From positions 3,355 to 67,354 of the forward strand of contig CAZITQ010000017.1 in NCBI GenBank assembly GCA_964542165.1: DNA of 64,000 bases, given 5' to 3'. The DNA is from CAYTBN01 sp964542165 (GTDB lineage Bacteria > Myxococcota_A > UBA796 > UBA9615 > CAYRNR01). The notes below the pieces were generated by a model. That model was given only the letters and a program-made list of their open reading frames with translations, made no database searches and was not told the DNA's origin. Shown here piece after piece: positions 1 through 10,335 of the stretch. The position numbers and the translations under genes are program-made. How positions within the stretch are numbered: position 1 is the first letter of the stretch; each line of letters begins with the position of its first letter.

Positions 1-1400
<1,400 letters not shown>

Positions 1401-1410
<10 letters not shown>

Positions 1411-2255
1411 AACACCGCCGACGCGTATCCCACCCAGGTCTCGCTCTCCGGTTCGGTCGCCTGACTCGAGGTGTGCTCCAGCAGGGTGCACGCGCTGCCC
1501 CCGAGCTCCTGGATGGCCACGATGGCCGCGGCCAGCGCTCCGGCACCGCAGGCACTTTGTTTGCGCGTCGCGTGTTCCAGAACCCCCTCGGGGTCCATTT
1601 GCACCACGCTGTCCAGCAGCTCCTCGTCGTTCTTGCGCGCCCAGGCAAGACCGTCCTCGCCGCCGCCCCCCGGGGCGAAGCCGTAGTCCTCGCCGTAGTG
1701 GGTCAGGTCGCTGCTGGCGAGCACCGCGATGCGCCGGCCGTCCCGCTGGATCGCACCCCCGAGGGCCTGTCCCAGGGAGAGGGCGAAGGCGTCCGCGGGC
1801 ACGGCGATCGGGACGAACTGGGCGTCCGGGAGCAGGTAGCGCAGCAGGGGGGTCTGGACCTCGATGGAGTGCTCGTACGCGTGGGCGACGTCGTTGACCT
1901 CGATGACACCGGTCTCCAGAAGCGCCTCCCGGAGCTTGTTGTCCACGTGGAGCTCCCCCACAGGGGTGCGCCAGGCCGCGAAGTCGCAGGTGGTGGGGCG
2001 GGGCACCCTCAGGTTGTGCACGGCCCCCAGCACCACCACCGCCTCGGGCGGCATGACACTGCGGGCGAGGGCGGCGACGGTGCGCGCCGCCACGGCACCG
2101 GAGTAGGGCCACCCGGCGTGGGGGACGAGCCCACCCAGCAGCGGTGCGGGTAGGGACGGGAGGTCGGCCAGGCGCAGGTACCCCTCGATGGTGCCGCCGC
2201 ACGCCCGGGGGTTGTCGGGGTACCAACCGGACGCGTACGGTTCACGGAGCCACAT
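1401..2255 (-). CDS. MEMO1-family protein (AmmeMemoRadiSam system protein B)
   Basis: 284 residues from the ATG at 2255, which is preceded by a GGAGG ribosome site; a longer frame to 2378 only reads the Asp-repeat of the neighbour out of frame. Family motifs seen are VPHAGWPYSG near residue 47, a GAVHN segment (the family usually has GPNH), EHSIEVQ, SSDLTHY and a late Cys-Gly. MEMO proteins share the fold of class III extradiol dioxygenases and bind a metal through His and Cys residues; their bacterial role is not settled. The start codon lies inside the last codons of the DctQM gene (14-bp overlap), so the two are co-translated. The usual AMMECR1 and radical SAM partners are not adjacent. 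Confidence 0.88.
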
Positions 2256-4422
2256 CGGGACCTCCCTCCCTCTCCTCCGCGGAGTCGTCGTCCGCCTCCG
2301 CACCCTCCTCGGCAGAGTCGTCGTCGCCATCCGCCGAGTCGTCGTCGTCGTCATCCGCCGAGTCGTCGTCGTCGCCATCCGCCGAGTCGTCGTCGTCGTC
2401 CCCGGCCAGCATGGCCTCCAGGTCCGCGGGATCGAACAGCAGGGGTGGCGCGTCCCCGCTCCCGCCTTCCCCCGTCGCCGCTGGCTCGCCCTCGGCCCCC
2501 GCTTCCGCCTCGGCGAACAGCTCCTCCACCGACGGGCCGTCGTTGGACTCGTCGTGGGCCCCGGTCGTCATGCCGGGCACGTACGCGATGAGCAGCACGC
2601 CCAGGGCCAGGATCCCCAGAAACGGCAGCGCCATGCGGTACACGGCGGTCAGCGCCCGCTCGAAGCGGTACGACGCCATGAACAGGTTCATGCCCACCGG
2701 CGGCGTCAGGTACCCCAGCTCCAGGTTGGCCAGGAACAGGATCCCCAGGTGGAAGGGGTCGACGCCGAAGGCCAGACCCAGGGGGATGATCAGCGGGACC
2801 ACCACCACGATGGCCGAGAAGATGTCCATCAGGCAGCCGACCAGCAGCAAGAACACGTTCAGCAGCAGGATGAACAGGATCTTGGACGCCACGTGGTCGC
2901 CGACCCAGGCGGCCACGGCCATGGGCACCTCGGCGTCCACCAGGTAGTTGGTCAGCCCCTTGGCCACGCCGAGGATGATCAACACGCCGCCCAGCAGGGT
3001 CGCGCACTTGACGAACACCCGCGGCACGTCGGTCTTGAGCTTCAGGTCCCGGTGGATCACCACCTCGGTGAAGAAGGCGTACGCGGCTGTGAACGCGGCC
3101 GCCTCGAAGATGGTCATCAGGCCGGTGAAGTAGGCCGTCAGGACCAGGATCGGCAGCGCCACCTCCCACTTGGCCTCCCACAGCGCGGTGAAGGCATCCT
3201 TCACGTCCAGCGCGTCGCGGCCGGTCTTGTACTTGAGGCCGATGATCACACCGTAGGCGACCAGCAGGCCGATGAGGAGGAGTCCGGGGACCACGCCGGC
3301 GACGTAGAGCTCGTCGATGGGAATCTTGGCGGTGGCACCGTAGAGGATCACCGGGAGGCTGGGGGGGAAGAGCAGGCCGATGGACCCGGCGCCCGCCAGC
3401 AGTCCGATGGAGAACCGCTCAGGGTAGCCCGCCTTGAGCAGGATCGGCAGCAGCAGGCCGCCCAGCGCCAGGATGGTGACCCCGGACGCGCCGGTGAAGG
3501 TCGTGAAGAACGCGCACACCAGGATCGCCGCCGCCGCGATGCCGCCCGGCGCCCAGCCGACCCAGGTCCGGAACAGCCGCACGAGCCGCCCCGAGGCGCC
3601 CCCCTCGGCCAGCAGGTAGCCGGCCAGGGTGAACATCGGGATCGCCACCAGCTGGGCGTCCCGGGTGATGTCGTAGGTCTCCAGCGGCACCGCCGAGATG
3701 GGCACCGGGAGGGGCTTGGCGAAGAACAACAGCATCGCCAGGCCGCCGAGGACGGCGAAGATCGGCGTGCCGAGGACCAGGGAGGCGAGCAGGACGATCG
3801 AACCGACCCAGATCAGCCAGCCCCGGTCCCCGTCAGGTATCCACCCCATGGAGGCGGCCACGGCCGAGGCGATCACGGCCACGACGATCCCGGCCCAGCC
3901 CTTCCTCCCCACGTACGAGAGCCGGACCGCGACCAGGGCGAAGCCCAGGGGCATACCCAGCTGTACGACCCAGATCGGGAGGCCACCGGCCAGGACCTCG
4001 TCCGAACCGGTCATCGCCCGCACGAACTGGATGCTGGCGTAGGCCAGCATCACGGTCACCGCCGTCGCGACGGCGCCGGTGAAGATGCTGATGCGGTCCC
4101 GGGCGCGCTCGGAGAGGGCGAGCAGGGCGCCGGTGGACAGGCCCAGGTGGCTGCCCGCGCGGGCGGCCAGCACGGCCCCCGCGAAGGCGATCCACAGGTT
4201 GAGGCTCTGGACCCACAGGGTGATGCCGGCGAGGCTCTCGCCGGCGATCCAGCGTGCGCAGACGCCGAAGATGGTCAGCAGGACCATCGCCGACAGGACC
4301 GCGATGGTGAAGCCATTCTCGATGCTGGCCAGCGTCGCCCGGACGCCGGTCCGGGGCGTGTCGGGGGGTGAGAGGGTGCTGCTCGGATCGACCACGTCGG
4401 CTGTCCCATCCCCCCGCCTCAC
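2242..4422 (-). CDS. TRAP transporter fused permease (DctQ-DctM) with Asp-rich C-terminal tail
   Basis: 726 residues. About residues 30-170 carry four hydrophobic segments typical of the small DctQ subunit; about 175-630 carry the long, multi-helix DctM subunit. Fused QM permeases are a recognised TRAP arrangement using an ion gradient to import organic acids delivered by a periplasmic DctP. The last 90 residues are unusual: an acidic, Ala/Glu-rich stretch followed by repeats of DDDDSADG type. Such Asp-Ser runs are seen on lipoproteins elsewhere in the window, but rarely on permeases. Start GTG at 4422 is uncertain; no strong ribosome site is visible and the first 30 residues are not membrane. 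Third gene of the TatT-DctP-DctQM operon. Confidence 0.9.
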   Translation of the reverse strand: MRRGDGTADVVDPSSTLSPPDTPRTGVRATLASIENGFTIAVLSAMVLLTIFGVCARWIAGESLAGITLWVQSLNLWIAFAGAVLAARAGSHLGLSTGALLALSERARDRISIFTGAVATAVTVMLAYASIQFVRAMTGSDEVLAGGLPIWVVQLGMPLGFALVAVRLSYVGRKGWAGIVVAVIASAVAASMGWIPDGDRGWLIWVGSIVLLASLVLGTPIFAVLGGLAMLLFFAKPLPVPISAVPLETYDITRDAQLVAIPMFTLAGYLLAEGGASGRLVRLFRTWVGWAPGGIAAAAILVCAFFTTFTGASGVTILALGGLLLPILLKAGYPERFSIGLLAGAGSIGLLFPPSLPVILYGATAKIPIDELYVAGVVPGLLLIGLLVAYGVIIGLKYKTGRDALDVKDAFTALWEAKWEVALPILVLTAYFTGLMTIFEAAAFTAAYAFFTEVVIHRDLKLKTDVPRVFVKCATLLGGVLIILGVAKGLTNYLVDAEVPMAVAAWVGDHVASKILFILLLNVFLLLVGCLMDIFSAIVVVVPLIIPLGLAFGVDPFHLGILFLANLELGYLTPPVGMNLFMASYRFERALTAVYRMALPFLGILALGVLLIAYVPGMTTGAHDESNDGPSVEELFAEAEAGAEGEPAATGEGGSGDAPPLLFDPADLEAMLAGDDDDDSADGDDDDSADDDDDDSADGDDDSAEEGAEADDDSAEEREGGPDVAP
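2285..2402. repeat. GC-rich trinucleotide-based tandem repeat encoding Asp-Ser-Ala tail
   Basis: The + strand shows units of the form CCGCCGAGTCGTCGTCGTC repeated about five times with 18-24 bp period, built from GTC triplets. It codes on the minus strand for DDDDSAD-type repeats at the end of the TRAP permease. Unit length varies in multiples of three, as expected if copy number changes without breaking the frame. Confidence 0.8.
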
Positions 4423-4450
4423 CGCGGGGAGGACCTAGGATAGCGGACTT

Positions 4451-4487
4451 CGCGGGCAAGTGACGTCTTCCGCTTCGCCTGCCCGCG
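4451..4487. other. intercistronic inverted repeat between dctP-like and dctQM-like genes
   Basis: CGCGGGCA (4451-4458) pairs perfectly with TGCCCGCG (4480-4487) across a 21-base loop, in the 94-bp gap between the binding-protein gene and the permease gene. Other GC-rich palindromes (4481-4498) overlap it. Hairpins in this place often protect the upstream binding-protein message or attenuate read-through, giving excess binding protein over permease. That function is inference; no U-run is present. Confidence 0.4.
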
Positions 4488-4516
4488 GTGCCCGCGGGAC
4501 AGGGGGGGCGGGGGAG

Positions 4517-5554
4517 TCAGGGGTTCGCGGCGCGGTGATCCCGCACGTGGCCCTGGACCTGATCGAAGATGTCGGCGGGGACCATCTCCTCGCGGATCTT
4601 GGGGTACAGGGCCTCCATCTTGCGGCGCCACAGGTCGCGGGTGGCGTCGTCGATCTCGACCACGTTCAGCCCGTACTTCTGCATCACCTCGATGGCCTTG
4701 CGGTCCTGGCGCCGGATCTCCCCCTTGAGCTCCTCGCCGATCTCCTTGGCCGCCACCATGAAGGGCTCGTGGTACTGGGCCGGCACGCGGTCCCAGACGT
4801 CCTTGCTGATCACGGTGGCCCCCACCAGCGGGGCCCAGCCCATCTCCAGCATGTTGGGGGCCAGGGCGAACCACTGGGTCGACAGGGCGTACAGCGGGGT
4901 GTTGGGGAATCCGTCGATCAGCCCGCTCTGCAGGGAAGGCATGATGTCCGTCGACTGGATCACCACCGGCTTGAACCCGGCCTGTCGGAAGCCCTCCACG
5001 GCCGCGTCGTCGCCCTCCCAGCAGAAGACCTTGATCCGGGAGGCGTCTTCCGGGGTCCGCATGGGCTCCTTGGTGAAGAAGTGGGCCCAGCCCGCGTCGC
5101 CCCAGTTGAGGACCACGTACCCCTCGTTCGCCAGGCGCTCCTCGAATACCGGCGTCATCTGTTCCATCACGTAGTCCAGCTCGTCGTAGTTCTCGATCAG
5201 CAGGGGCATGCTGGTCACCTGAGGGGCCGGATCGATGTCCAGCAGGCCCAGGTTGGACAGGGCCGAGGCGTGGATCTGGCCGATGCGCATCTTGCGCACC
5301 ATGGTGCCCTCGTTGCCCGCCACACCGCCGGCATAGATCTTGAGCTGGACATCCCCCCCGGAGATCTCCTCCCACTTGTCCCCCATCTGGCGCAGGCCCT
5401 TGTACCAGGTGGTCCCCTCCGGAGCGAGGGTGGCCAGCTTGATCACCAGGGTGTCCCCGGCGTGGGCGGGGGCGGTCCACGAGAGGGCGAGGACGGCCAG
5501 CAGGGCCATCGGGAACCAGGAACGGAGGGAATTGCCGCGATGGGTCGTCGTCAT
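4517..5554 (-). CDS. TRAP transporter substrate-binding protein, DctP family
   Basis: 345 residues with a Sec signal peptide (hydrophobic core about 15-28, cleavage after AHA near 32). The mature protein begins with the DctP-type opening LVIKLATLAPEGTTW and continues with the conserved GGV..NEG segment and the SxLGLL and PLYALSTQW regions of the family. It binds a ligand in the periplasm and hands it to the DctQM permease. It lies 7 bp after the TatT gene and upstream of the permease. Ligand not predictable from sequence; binding proteins that work with TatT are thought to handle hydrophobic ligands in Treponema, which is family knowledge only. Confidence 0.92.
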   Translation of the reverse strand: MTTTHRGNSLRSWFPMALLAVLALSWTAPAHAGDTLVIKLATLAPEGTTWYKGLRQMGDKWEEISGGDVQLKIYAGGVAGNEGTMVRKMRIGQIHASALSNLGLLDIDPAPQVTSMPLLIENYDELDYVMEQMTPVFEERLANEGYVVLNWGDAGWAHFFTKEPMRTPEDASRIKVFCWEGDDAAVEGFRQAGFKPVVIQSTDIMPSLQSGLIDGFPNTPLYALSTQWFALAPNMLEMGWAPLVGATVISKDVWDRVPAQYHEPFMVAAKEIGEELKGEIRRQDRKAIEVMQKYGLNVVEIDDATRDLWRRKMEALYPKIREEMVPADIFDQVQGHVRDHRAANP

Positions 5555-5561
5555 CGGTCGT

Positions 5562-6500
5562 CTACTCCAGGAACAGGTCGTCCAGGTGGTCCAGCAGGAA
5601 CCGGGCCTTCAGCTGGGCGTAGGTGTTGGCCATCCGGTCGTTGGGGCTGGCGTCCAGGTCCACGGCCAGCGCCTGGCCCAGCAGGGACTCGAATCGCTCC
5701 CGGTCCTGGGCCTTGATGCAGATGGAGGTGGCGAGGGAGACGTAGGGGGAGGCCTTGAGGCCACCGGAGAGCTCCACGGCCTTGGCGAAGTGTTCCTCGG
5801 CGCGCTGGACGCCCCCCGGCATGGGCAGGCTGGGCTCCAGGCTGATCAGCGCCTCGTGGATCGCGCCGCGGTCCCAGTCGGGATCCAGCTCCAGCGCCCG
5901 GTGCAGGCAGGCCGCCGCCAGCGGCAGCTCGCCGATGAGCTCGGGATCCTCGCGGGCGTTGGAGATGGCCATCAACCATGACGCTCCCAGCCAGTACAGC
6001 AAAGGGACGTCCTCGATCGTCGTGTCATTCAACGTGGCCGCGGTGTCCGCCCGGATCCCCTCGGCGAAGCCCGGGTGGCCCAGCTCGATGCCCTCCATCG
6101 CGTAGCCGTTGGCCCGCAGGAACATCTTCCCAGCCCGTGCGTTGCCGGCGAAGTAGGCATCGTAGTCGTCGTACTTGGCCTGGTCCGCCGGGAACTGGAT
6201 GAAGACCACCGCGTACTGGGTGAATCCCGACGCGAGGGCCTGGCGCACGCCCACGTGGTCCGGGGCCTGGTCCGCGAGGATCTCCATCAGCTTGAGCGCG
6301 AACGGCACCGCGTCGCCGACGAACTCCGGGTCCTCGTCCGAGCCGATGGCCCCGCCCGTGGTCGACGACAGGCTGTCCGCCAGGGCGTTGACGGCCATCT
6401 TCTTGACCGAGCATCCGGAGGTCGCCAGGCCGATCAGCAGGACGGCGGTGGCGGCGAACAGGGGGTACACGCGCGTGCGGGCCGTGGACGTGCTTCGCAT
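5562..6500 (-). CDS. TatT-family TPR lipoprotein of a TRAP transporter
   Basis: 312 residues from ATG at 6500. A lipobox (TSGC, Cys near residue 30) follows a hydrophobic segment, so it is a lipoprotein. The body is all-helical with TPR-like pairs such as AAACLHRALELDPDWDRGA and AEEHFAKAVELSGG. This matches the TatT (T component) family described from Treponema pallidum, where TatT forms a ring that docks with the TRAP binding protein. The order TatT-DctP-DctQM with 7-bp spacing on one strand supports the assignment. First gene of the transporter operon; 98 bp separate it from the upstream lipoprotein gene. Confidence 0.88.
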   Translation of the reverse strand: MRSTSTARTRVYPLFAATAVLLIGLATSGCSVKKMAVNALADSLSSTTGGAIGSDEDPEFVGDAVPFALKLMEILADQAPDHVGVRQALASGFTQYAVVFIQFPADQAKYDDYDAYFAGNARAGKMFLRANGYAMEGIELGHPGFAEGIRADTAATLNDTTIEDVPLLYWLGASWLMAISNAREDPELIGELPLAAACLHRALELDPDWDRGAIHEALISLEPSLPMPGGVQRAEEHFAKAVELSGGLKASPYVSLATSICIKAQDRERFESLLGQALAVDLDASPNDRMANTYAQLKARFLLDHLDDLFLE

Positions 6501-6598
6501 GGCGACGATCCTCCCAAACCTGGGGCCCGGCCCGCCTTTGGACCAGGACGCGGGGAGGGTAGCACGCACGGGGGCGTGAGCGGGAGCGGGGAGGGCGG

Positions 6599-7987
6599 CT
6601 ACGGTCCAGCCTGACCGGTGCACTGGTAGACGATCCCGAAGGTGTCGTCGAGGGTGGTCTCCTCGCCCATGCAGTCGGTGACGGTGAGCTGGAATTCGTA
6701 CTGGTGCTGCGTGGCCTGGCCGTAGGTCGCGTCGGCGTCTTGCAGCCGGGCGATGGCGATCTCGCCGTCGTCGACGACCATGTTCGCGGGCTTGAAGTTG
6801 GGGTAGACGTCCGGGTCGTAGATGTTCTCCCAGTGGAAGGAAAGGGGATCGCCGTCGGGATCGGCGCTCGCCGAGCCGTCGATCTCCACCTCGATCTCCT
6901 CGCAGGACTGGCACCACCACTGGTTCCCGCTCTGGGAGCAGGAGCCGTAGTCCTGGTACCACTGGGTGCCGGTCACCGACGCGATCGGGGCGGTGTTGGT
7001 CGGGCGGACCGTGACCACCAGGTCGAACTGGTAGGGCGTACTCTCGCACTCGCCGTCGTTCACCGACACCTGCAGCGTGTACGTCCCCGCCGCGTCGGCG
7101 AAGAAGCTCGTCTGCTCGGCCGTCGGGTCGGCGAAGTCCTGCTCGCCCAGCGCGCTGCCGAAGGCCGGCAGCAGGTGGCGCCAGCTGTAGACCAGGTCGT
7201 CTCCGTCCGGATCGCTGGAGTCGGCCGCCGTCACCCCCACGTCGGTGCAGGTGTACTGGTTGCCGGTGGTGGCGCCGCCGGCCTCGGGACACGAGTTGGT
7301 GGAATCCACCTCCACGGACACGAAGTCCGGGACGCTGTCCACGGTCCCGTTGTTGACCTGCAGCCCGATCAGGAAGACACCCGGGGCGTCGGGGACGAAG
7401 CTGGCGCCGACGCTGTCGCCGTCGGAGATGTCGTCGGAGGTGAGGTTGCTGTTGGAGGGCACGCTCACCAGGTACCAGGCGAACCCGAGCTCCTCGCCCA
7501 GTGGATCGGAGCTCGCCGAGCCGTCCAGGTCCACCGTGTCTCCCTCGGTGACCGCCTGGTCCTCGCCCGCGTCGGCGACGGGGAGGCTGCCCTCGATGTC
7601 GGCCATCACGTGAACGAAGTCGCTCTGGCTGTCGAACTCGCCGTCATTGACCTTCAGGCGCACCACGTACAGCCCCTGCTGGTCGGCCACGAACACGGGC
7701 GCCATGGCGTCCACGTTGCCGTTGGGGCTGATGTCGGCCTCGGTCAGGGCGCTGCCCTCGGGCACCGACTCGAAGGACCAGGTGTAGCTCAGCGTGTCCC
7801 CCTCGTCGGGGTCGTAGCTGCCGCCGCCGTCCAGGATCGTCTCCAGGGCCACGGACGTGCTCACGTCCTCCCCGGCGTCCGCCCAGGGGGCGCTGTTGGT
7901 GATGACCTCCTCGGGCTCACAGGCCGGGAGCGCGGACAGCAGGAGGGCGGTGGCGAGGCTCGTGAGAAGGAACCAGCGGTACGTCAT
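6599..7987 (-). CDS. PKD/REJ-like repeat lipoprotein
   Basis: 462 residues. Signal peptide with lipobox LPAC (Cys 23). Four tandem immunoglobulin-like domains of about 100 residues follow; each opens with a P-x-A-D-AGED-type strand, has a DGSxSxDPDGD-like loop and closes with a V-x-L-x-VNDGE strand, the signature of PKD-like domains. The third and fourth domains have extra Cys pairs (CSQSGNQWWCQSC). Such proteins are surface or periplasmic; binding partners unknown. It follows the paralogous gene at 8001-9353 by 13 bp on the same strand, so the two are probably co-expressed and arose by duplication. Confidence 0.8.
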   Translation of the reverse strand: MTYRWFLLTSLATALLLSALPACEPEEVITNSAPWADAGEDVSTSVALETILDGGGSYDPDEGDTLSYTWSFESVPEGSALTEADISPNGNVDAMAPVFVADQQGLYVVRLKVNDGEFDSQSDFVHVMADIEGSLPVADAGEDQAVTEGDTVDLDGSASSDPLGEELGFAWYLVSVPSNSNLTSDDISDGDSVGASFVPDAPGVFLIGLQVNNGTVDSVPDFVSVEVDSTNSCPEAGGATTGNQYTCTDVGVTAADSSDPDGDDLVYSWRHLLPAFGSALGEQDFADPTAEQTSFFADAAGTYTLQVSVNDGECESTPYQFDLVVTVRPTNTAPIASVTGTQWYQDYGSCSQSGNQWWCQSCEEIEVEIDGSASADPDGDPLSFHWENIYDPDVYPNFKPANMVVDDGEIAIARLQDADATYGQATQHQYEFQLTVTDCMGEETTLDDTFGIVYQCTGQAGP

Positions 7988-8000
7988 CTTCCCATCCTCC

Positions 8001-9353
8001 TCAGTACACGTTTCCGGTGCAGCGGAAGGTCACCGTGACCTCCTGGGTGTCGGCCAGCGCCTCGCCCTGGCAGTCCATGACCTCCAGCTCGACCGTGGTC
8101 ACGGAGACCGACGTCTGGTTGGGCGAGGTGGTCAGCGAGGGGATGACCAGCTCGGCCTGCTCGGCGTGCTCGCCGTTGACCGCGCCGGGTCCGCTGGTGA
8201 TGGCCCAGGTGTACTCCAGCGGATCGTTGTCCGGATCCCAGGAGCTGGAGCCGTCCAGCAGCTCCTCCCGCTCGCCGCAGGGGCTGCAGTTGTTGCCGCT
8301 GCAGTAGGCGCTGGCGTCGACCAGGATGTCCCCGCCGGCGTCGGCCACCGGGCCGTCGTTGGGCTCGTGGTCCACCGTGCGGATGGCCACGTAGTCCGGG
8401 CTGCTGTCCAGGGCGCCGTCGTTGATCACCAGGCGGGCGGTGTACAGCCCGACCACGTCCCAGGTGAAGCTCGGGGAACCGGTGTCGGCCCCGTCCATGG
8501 TCATGGTCGAGACCGAGCTGCCGTCGGGCACCGAGACCATCTCCCAGGTGTAGGTGACGTCCGAGCCCTCGGGGTCGTAGCTCGCCCTGCCGTCCAGCTC
8601 CACCTCCTCGTCGGCGCAGGGGGTCAGCTCGAAGCTCTCCCCTGCGTTGGCGATGGGCGGCTGGTTGCTCTCCACCACCGACACGGTGACGAAGTCTGGG
8701 GTGCTCCAGAACTCGCCGTCGTAGACCCGCAGCCGCAGCACGAACTGGCCGACCACGTCGGGCACCACGGCCGCTTCGGGCGACCCCTGGTTGAACAGGT
8801 CGGTCTCGGTCAGCTCGCTGTCGCCGGGCACCAGGTCGAAGGACCACTCGTACTCCAGGTCGGCCCCCTCGGGATCCGAGCTGGCCGAGCCGTCCAGGTA
8901 GGCCACGTCCCCGACCCCGGTGGTCACGTCCTCCCCGGCGACGGCGATGGGCAGCGTGTTGGTGGAGCCGGCGATCACCACGACGTAGTCCAGGTCGGAG
9001 GCGTTCTCGCCCTCGTTGACCACGTAGAGGCTGACGCCGTAGGTGCCCGGGACGTCGGGCACGAAGCTGGTCTGCGCCGCATCGGCCGAGTCGTTCTTGC
9101 TGAACGAGGCGTTGGCGATGGCGCTGGTGGCCGGCTTGGACTCCAGGTTCCAGTGGTAGACGAGGCTGGTGGCGTCCGGGTCGCTGCTCGCCGTCCCGTC
9201 GAGCCCCGCGGGCTCGCCGAGCTCGATGGTCAGGTCGGCTCCAGCGTCCGCCGAGGGGATGCCGCTCTCCGTCTCGCAACTGTCGTTGCCGAGCAGGAGC
9301 GCCAGGAGGCACAGCCCCAGGACGTCTCGGACTCGCGTGTAGCGTCGGCGCAT
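8001..9353 (-). CDS. PKD/REJ-like repeat exported protein, paralogue of the downstream gene
   Basis: 450 residues. ATG at 9353 was chosen because GGAGA lies 6-7 bases before it; the frame could extend to 9386. A hydrophobic segment (about 10-21) is followed by NDSC, a poor lipobox, so lipid attachment is uncertain. Four PKD-like domains follow (ADAGADLTIELGEP, AVAGEDVTTGVGD, ANAGESFELTPC, ADAGGDILVDAS starts), each with the SSDPDG-like loop. The last ends in a Cys-containing strand as in the neighbour. Role presumably surface adhesion or structure; unknown. Confidence 0.8.
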   Translation of the reverse strand: MRRRYTRVRDVLGLCLLALLLGNDSCETESGIPSADAGADLTIELGEPAGLDGTASSDPDATSLVYHWNLESKPATSAIANASFSKNDSADAAQTSFVPDVPGTYGVSLYVVNEGENASDLDYVVVIAGSTNTLPIAVAGEDVTTGVGDVAYLDGSASSDPEGADLEYEWSFDLVPGDSELTETDLFNQGSPEAAVVPDVVGQFVLRLRVYDGEFWSTPDFVTVSVVESNQPPIANAGESFELTPCADEEVELDGRASYDPEGSDVTYTWEMVSVPDGSSVSTMTMDGADTGSPSFTWDVVGLYTARLVINDGALDSSPDYVAIRTVDHEPNDGPVADAGGDILVDASAYCSGNNCSPCGEREELLDGSSSWDPDNDPLEYTWAITSGPGAVNGEHAEQAELVIPSLTTSPNQTSVSVTTVELEVMDCQGEALADTQEVTVTFRCTGNVY

Positions 9354-9463
9354 GTTCGTCTCCACAGGTGTGCGCTTGGCGCGCACGGCACACTCGATGC
9401 CGTAGGGTGCTTGATATCACAGGGATTTACACGGCAGCAACCGGCACGGGTGCGCGCGTGAGG

Positions 9464-9469
9464 TACCAT
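9464..9469 (+). promoter_or_regulatory. possible -10 element of a leaderless promoter
   Basis: TACCAT lies six bases before the ATG at 9476, the spacing expected if transcription starts at the A of the start codon. There is no clear -35 and only a weak GAGG further upstream. One of five genes in the window with a TAnnnT box 6-8 bases from the start. Confidence 0.3.
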
Positions 9470-9475
9470 GGGCCG

Positions 9476-10333
9476 ATGCAACGGCCTTTCTGCACCGCAT
9501 TTCGGGGCTGGCAGCCCGCTGCGATGGCCCCTGCGTTGCTGCTGTTCACCGTCGCGCTGTCGTGCCCCCCGGCGTCCGCCGAGGTCCCTGGGCCCGTGTG
9601 GACGCGGCCCGCACGCGCGGGCGACCTGGACCTGCGCCTGGTGGCGGGCGCTGCGGTGGCGGTCGGCGAGCACCGGCTTTTTTTCGACCAGGTACGCGAT
9701 CGATACGCGCTGCCCCACCTCCAGGCCGAGATCTCCTTCCTCCAACGGGTCGCCCTGGAGCTGGACTACGCCCTGTTGCTGGTGCGCTTCCACACCCCCT
9801 CGACCGCCCTCGAGCCCACCGAGGATGGCTACGGCTCGGGTGATCTGCGGGTCCGGACCCGACTCATCCCCCTCGTGGAGGGCCCGCGCTGGCCCGGCAT
9901 CGCGGTGGAACTGGGGGTCAAGCTCCCCAACGCCCGGGCCCGGGCCGGGTACGGGACCGACGAGACGGACGTTCACGCCGGCCTCACGGTCACCAAGCGG
10001 CTGGGCCCCGTGGACCTCACCGGATCCGCGGCCCTGGCGATCCTCGGCGATCCCACCAAGTTCGCCGCCCAGGACGACGCGGTCTGGCTCTCCGGACTCG
10101 TCGTGATCCACCCCGCGCCGGGGTTGCGCTTCCCCCTCGAGGTGTGGGGCATGCCCCCGTCACCGGCCAATGGCGGCCGGGTGGTCGCCCGCGGCGGTGC
10201 AGGGCTGCGGATCGGAAAGTTTGACCTTTCGGTGACCGCTGGCGTAGGCATGACCGGGAGTTCACCCCGGTTCGTGGCCGGGCTGGATCTGGGCTTCGAC
10301 GGATCGCTGCGGCGGCCGGACGAGGGAGACTGA
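9476..10333 (+). CDS. outer-membrane beta-barrel protein
   Basis: 285 residues from ATG 9476; the frame is open further upstream to 9368 but that part has no signal features. A Sec signal peptide is visible (hydrophobic about 18-30, cleavage after ASA). The rest alternates polar and hydrophobic residues in strand-length segments with frequent aromatic/Gly ends, ending with RFVAGLDLGFDGSLRR. The pattern resembles the transporter/phenol-degradation MetA-like barrel group. A run of seven T bases (9678-9684) codes for Leu-Phe-Phe. Two bases separate it from the HEAT-repeat gene. Function unknown. Confidence 0.7.
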   Translation: MQRPFCTAFRGWQPAAMAPALLLFTVALSCPPASAEVPGPVWTRPARAGDLDLRLVAGAAVAVGEHRLFFDQVRDRYALPHLQAEISFLQRVALELDYALLLVRFHTPSTALEPTEDGYGSGDLRVRTRLIPLVEGPRWPGIAVELGVKLPNARARAGYGTDETDVHAGLTVTKRLGPVDLTGSAALAILGDPTKFAAQDDAVWLSGLVVIHPAPGLRFPLEVWGMPPSPANGGRVVARGGAGLRIGKFDLSVTAGVGMTGSSPRFVAGLDLGFDGSLRRPDEGD

Positions 10334-10335
10334 CC

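Noticed and set aside
2188..4371. Long + strand ORF (727 codons) opposite the TRAP permease
   Set aside because: Its product is Gln/His/Asp/Gly-rich with no domain, the typical shadow of a GC-rich gene; the minus-strand permease has clear membrane and family features.
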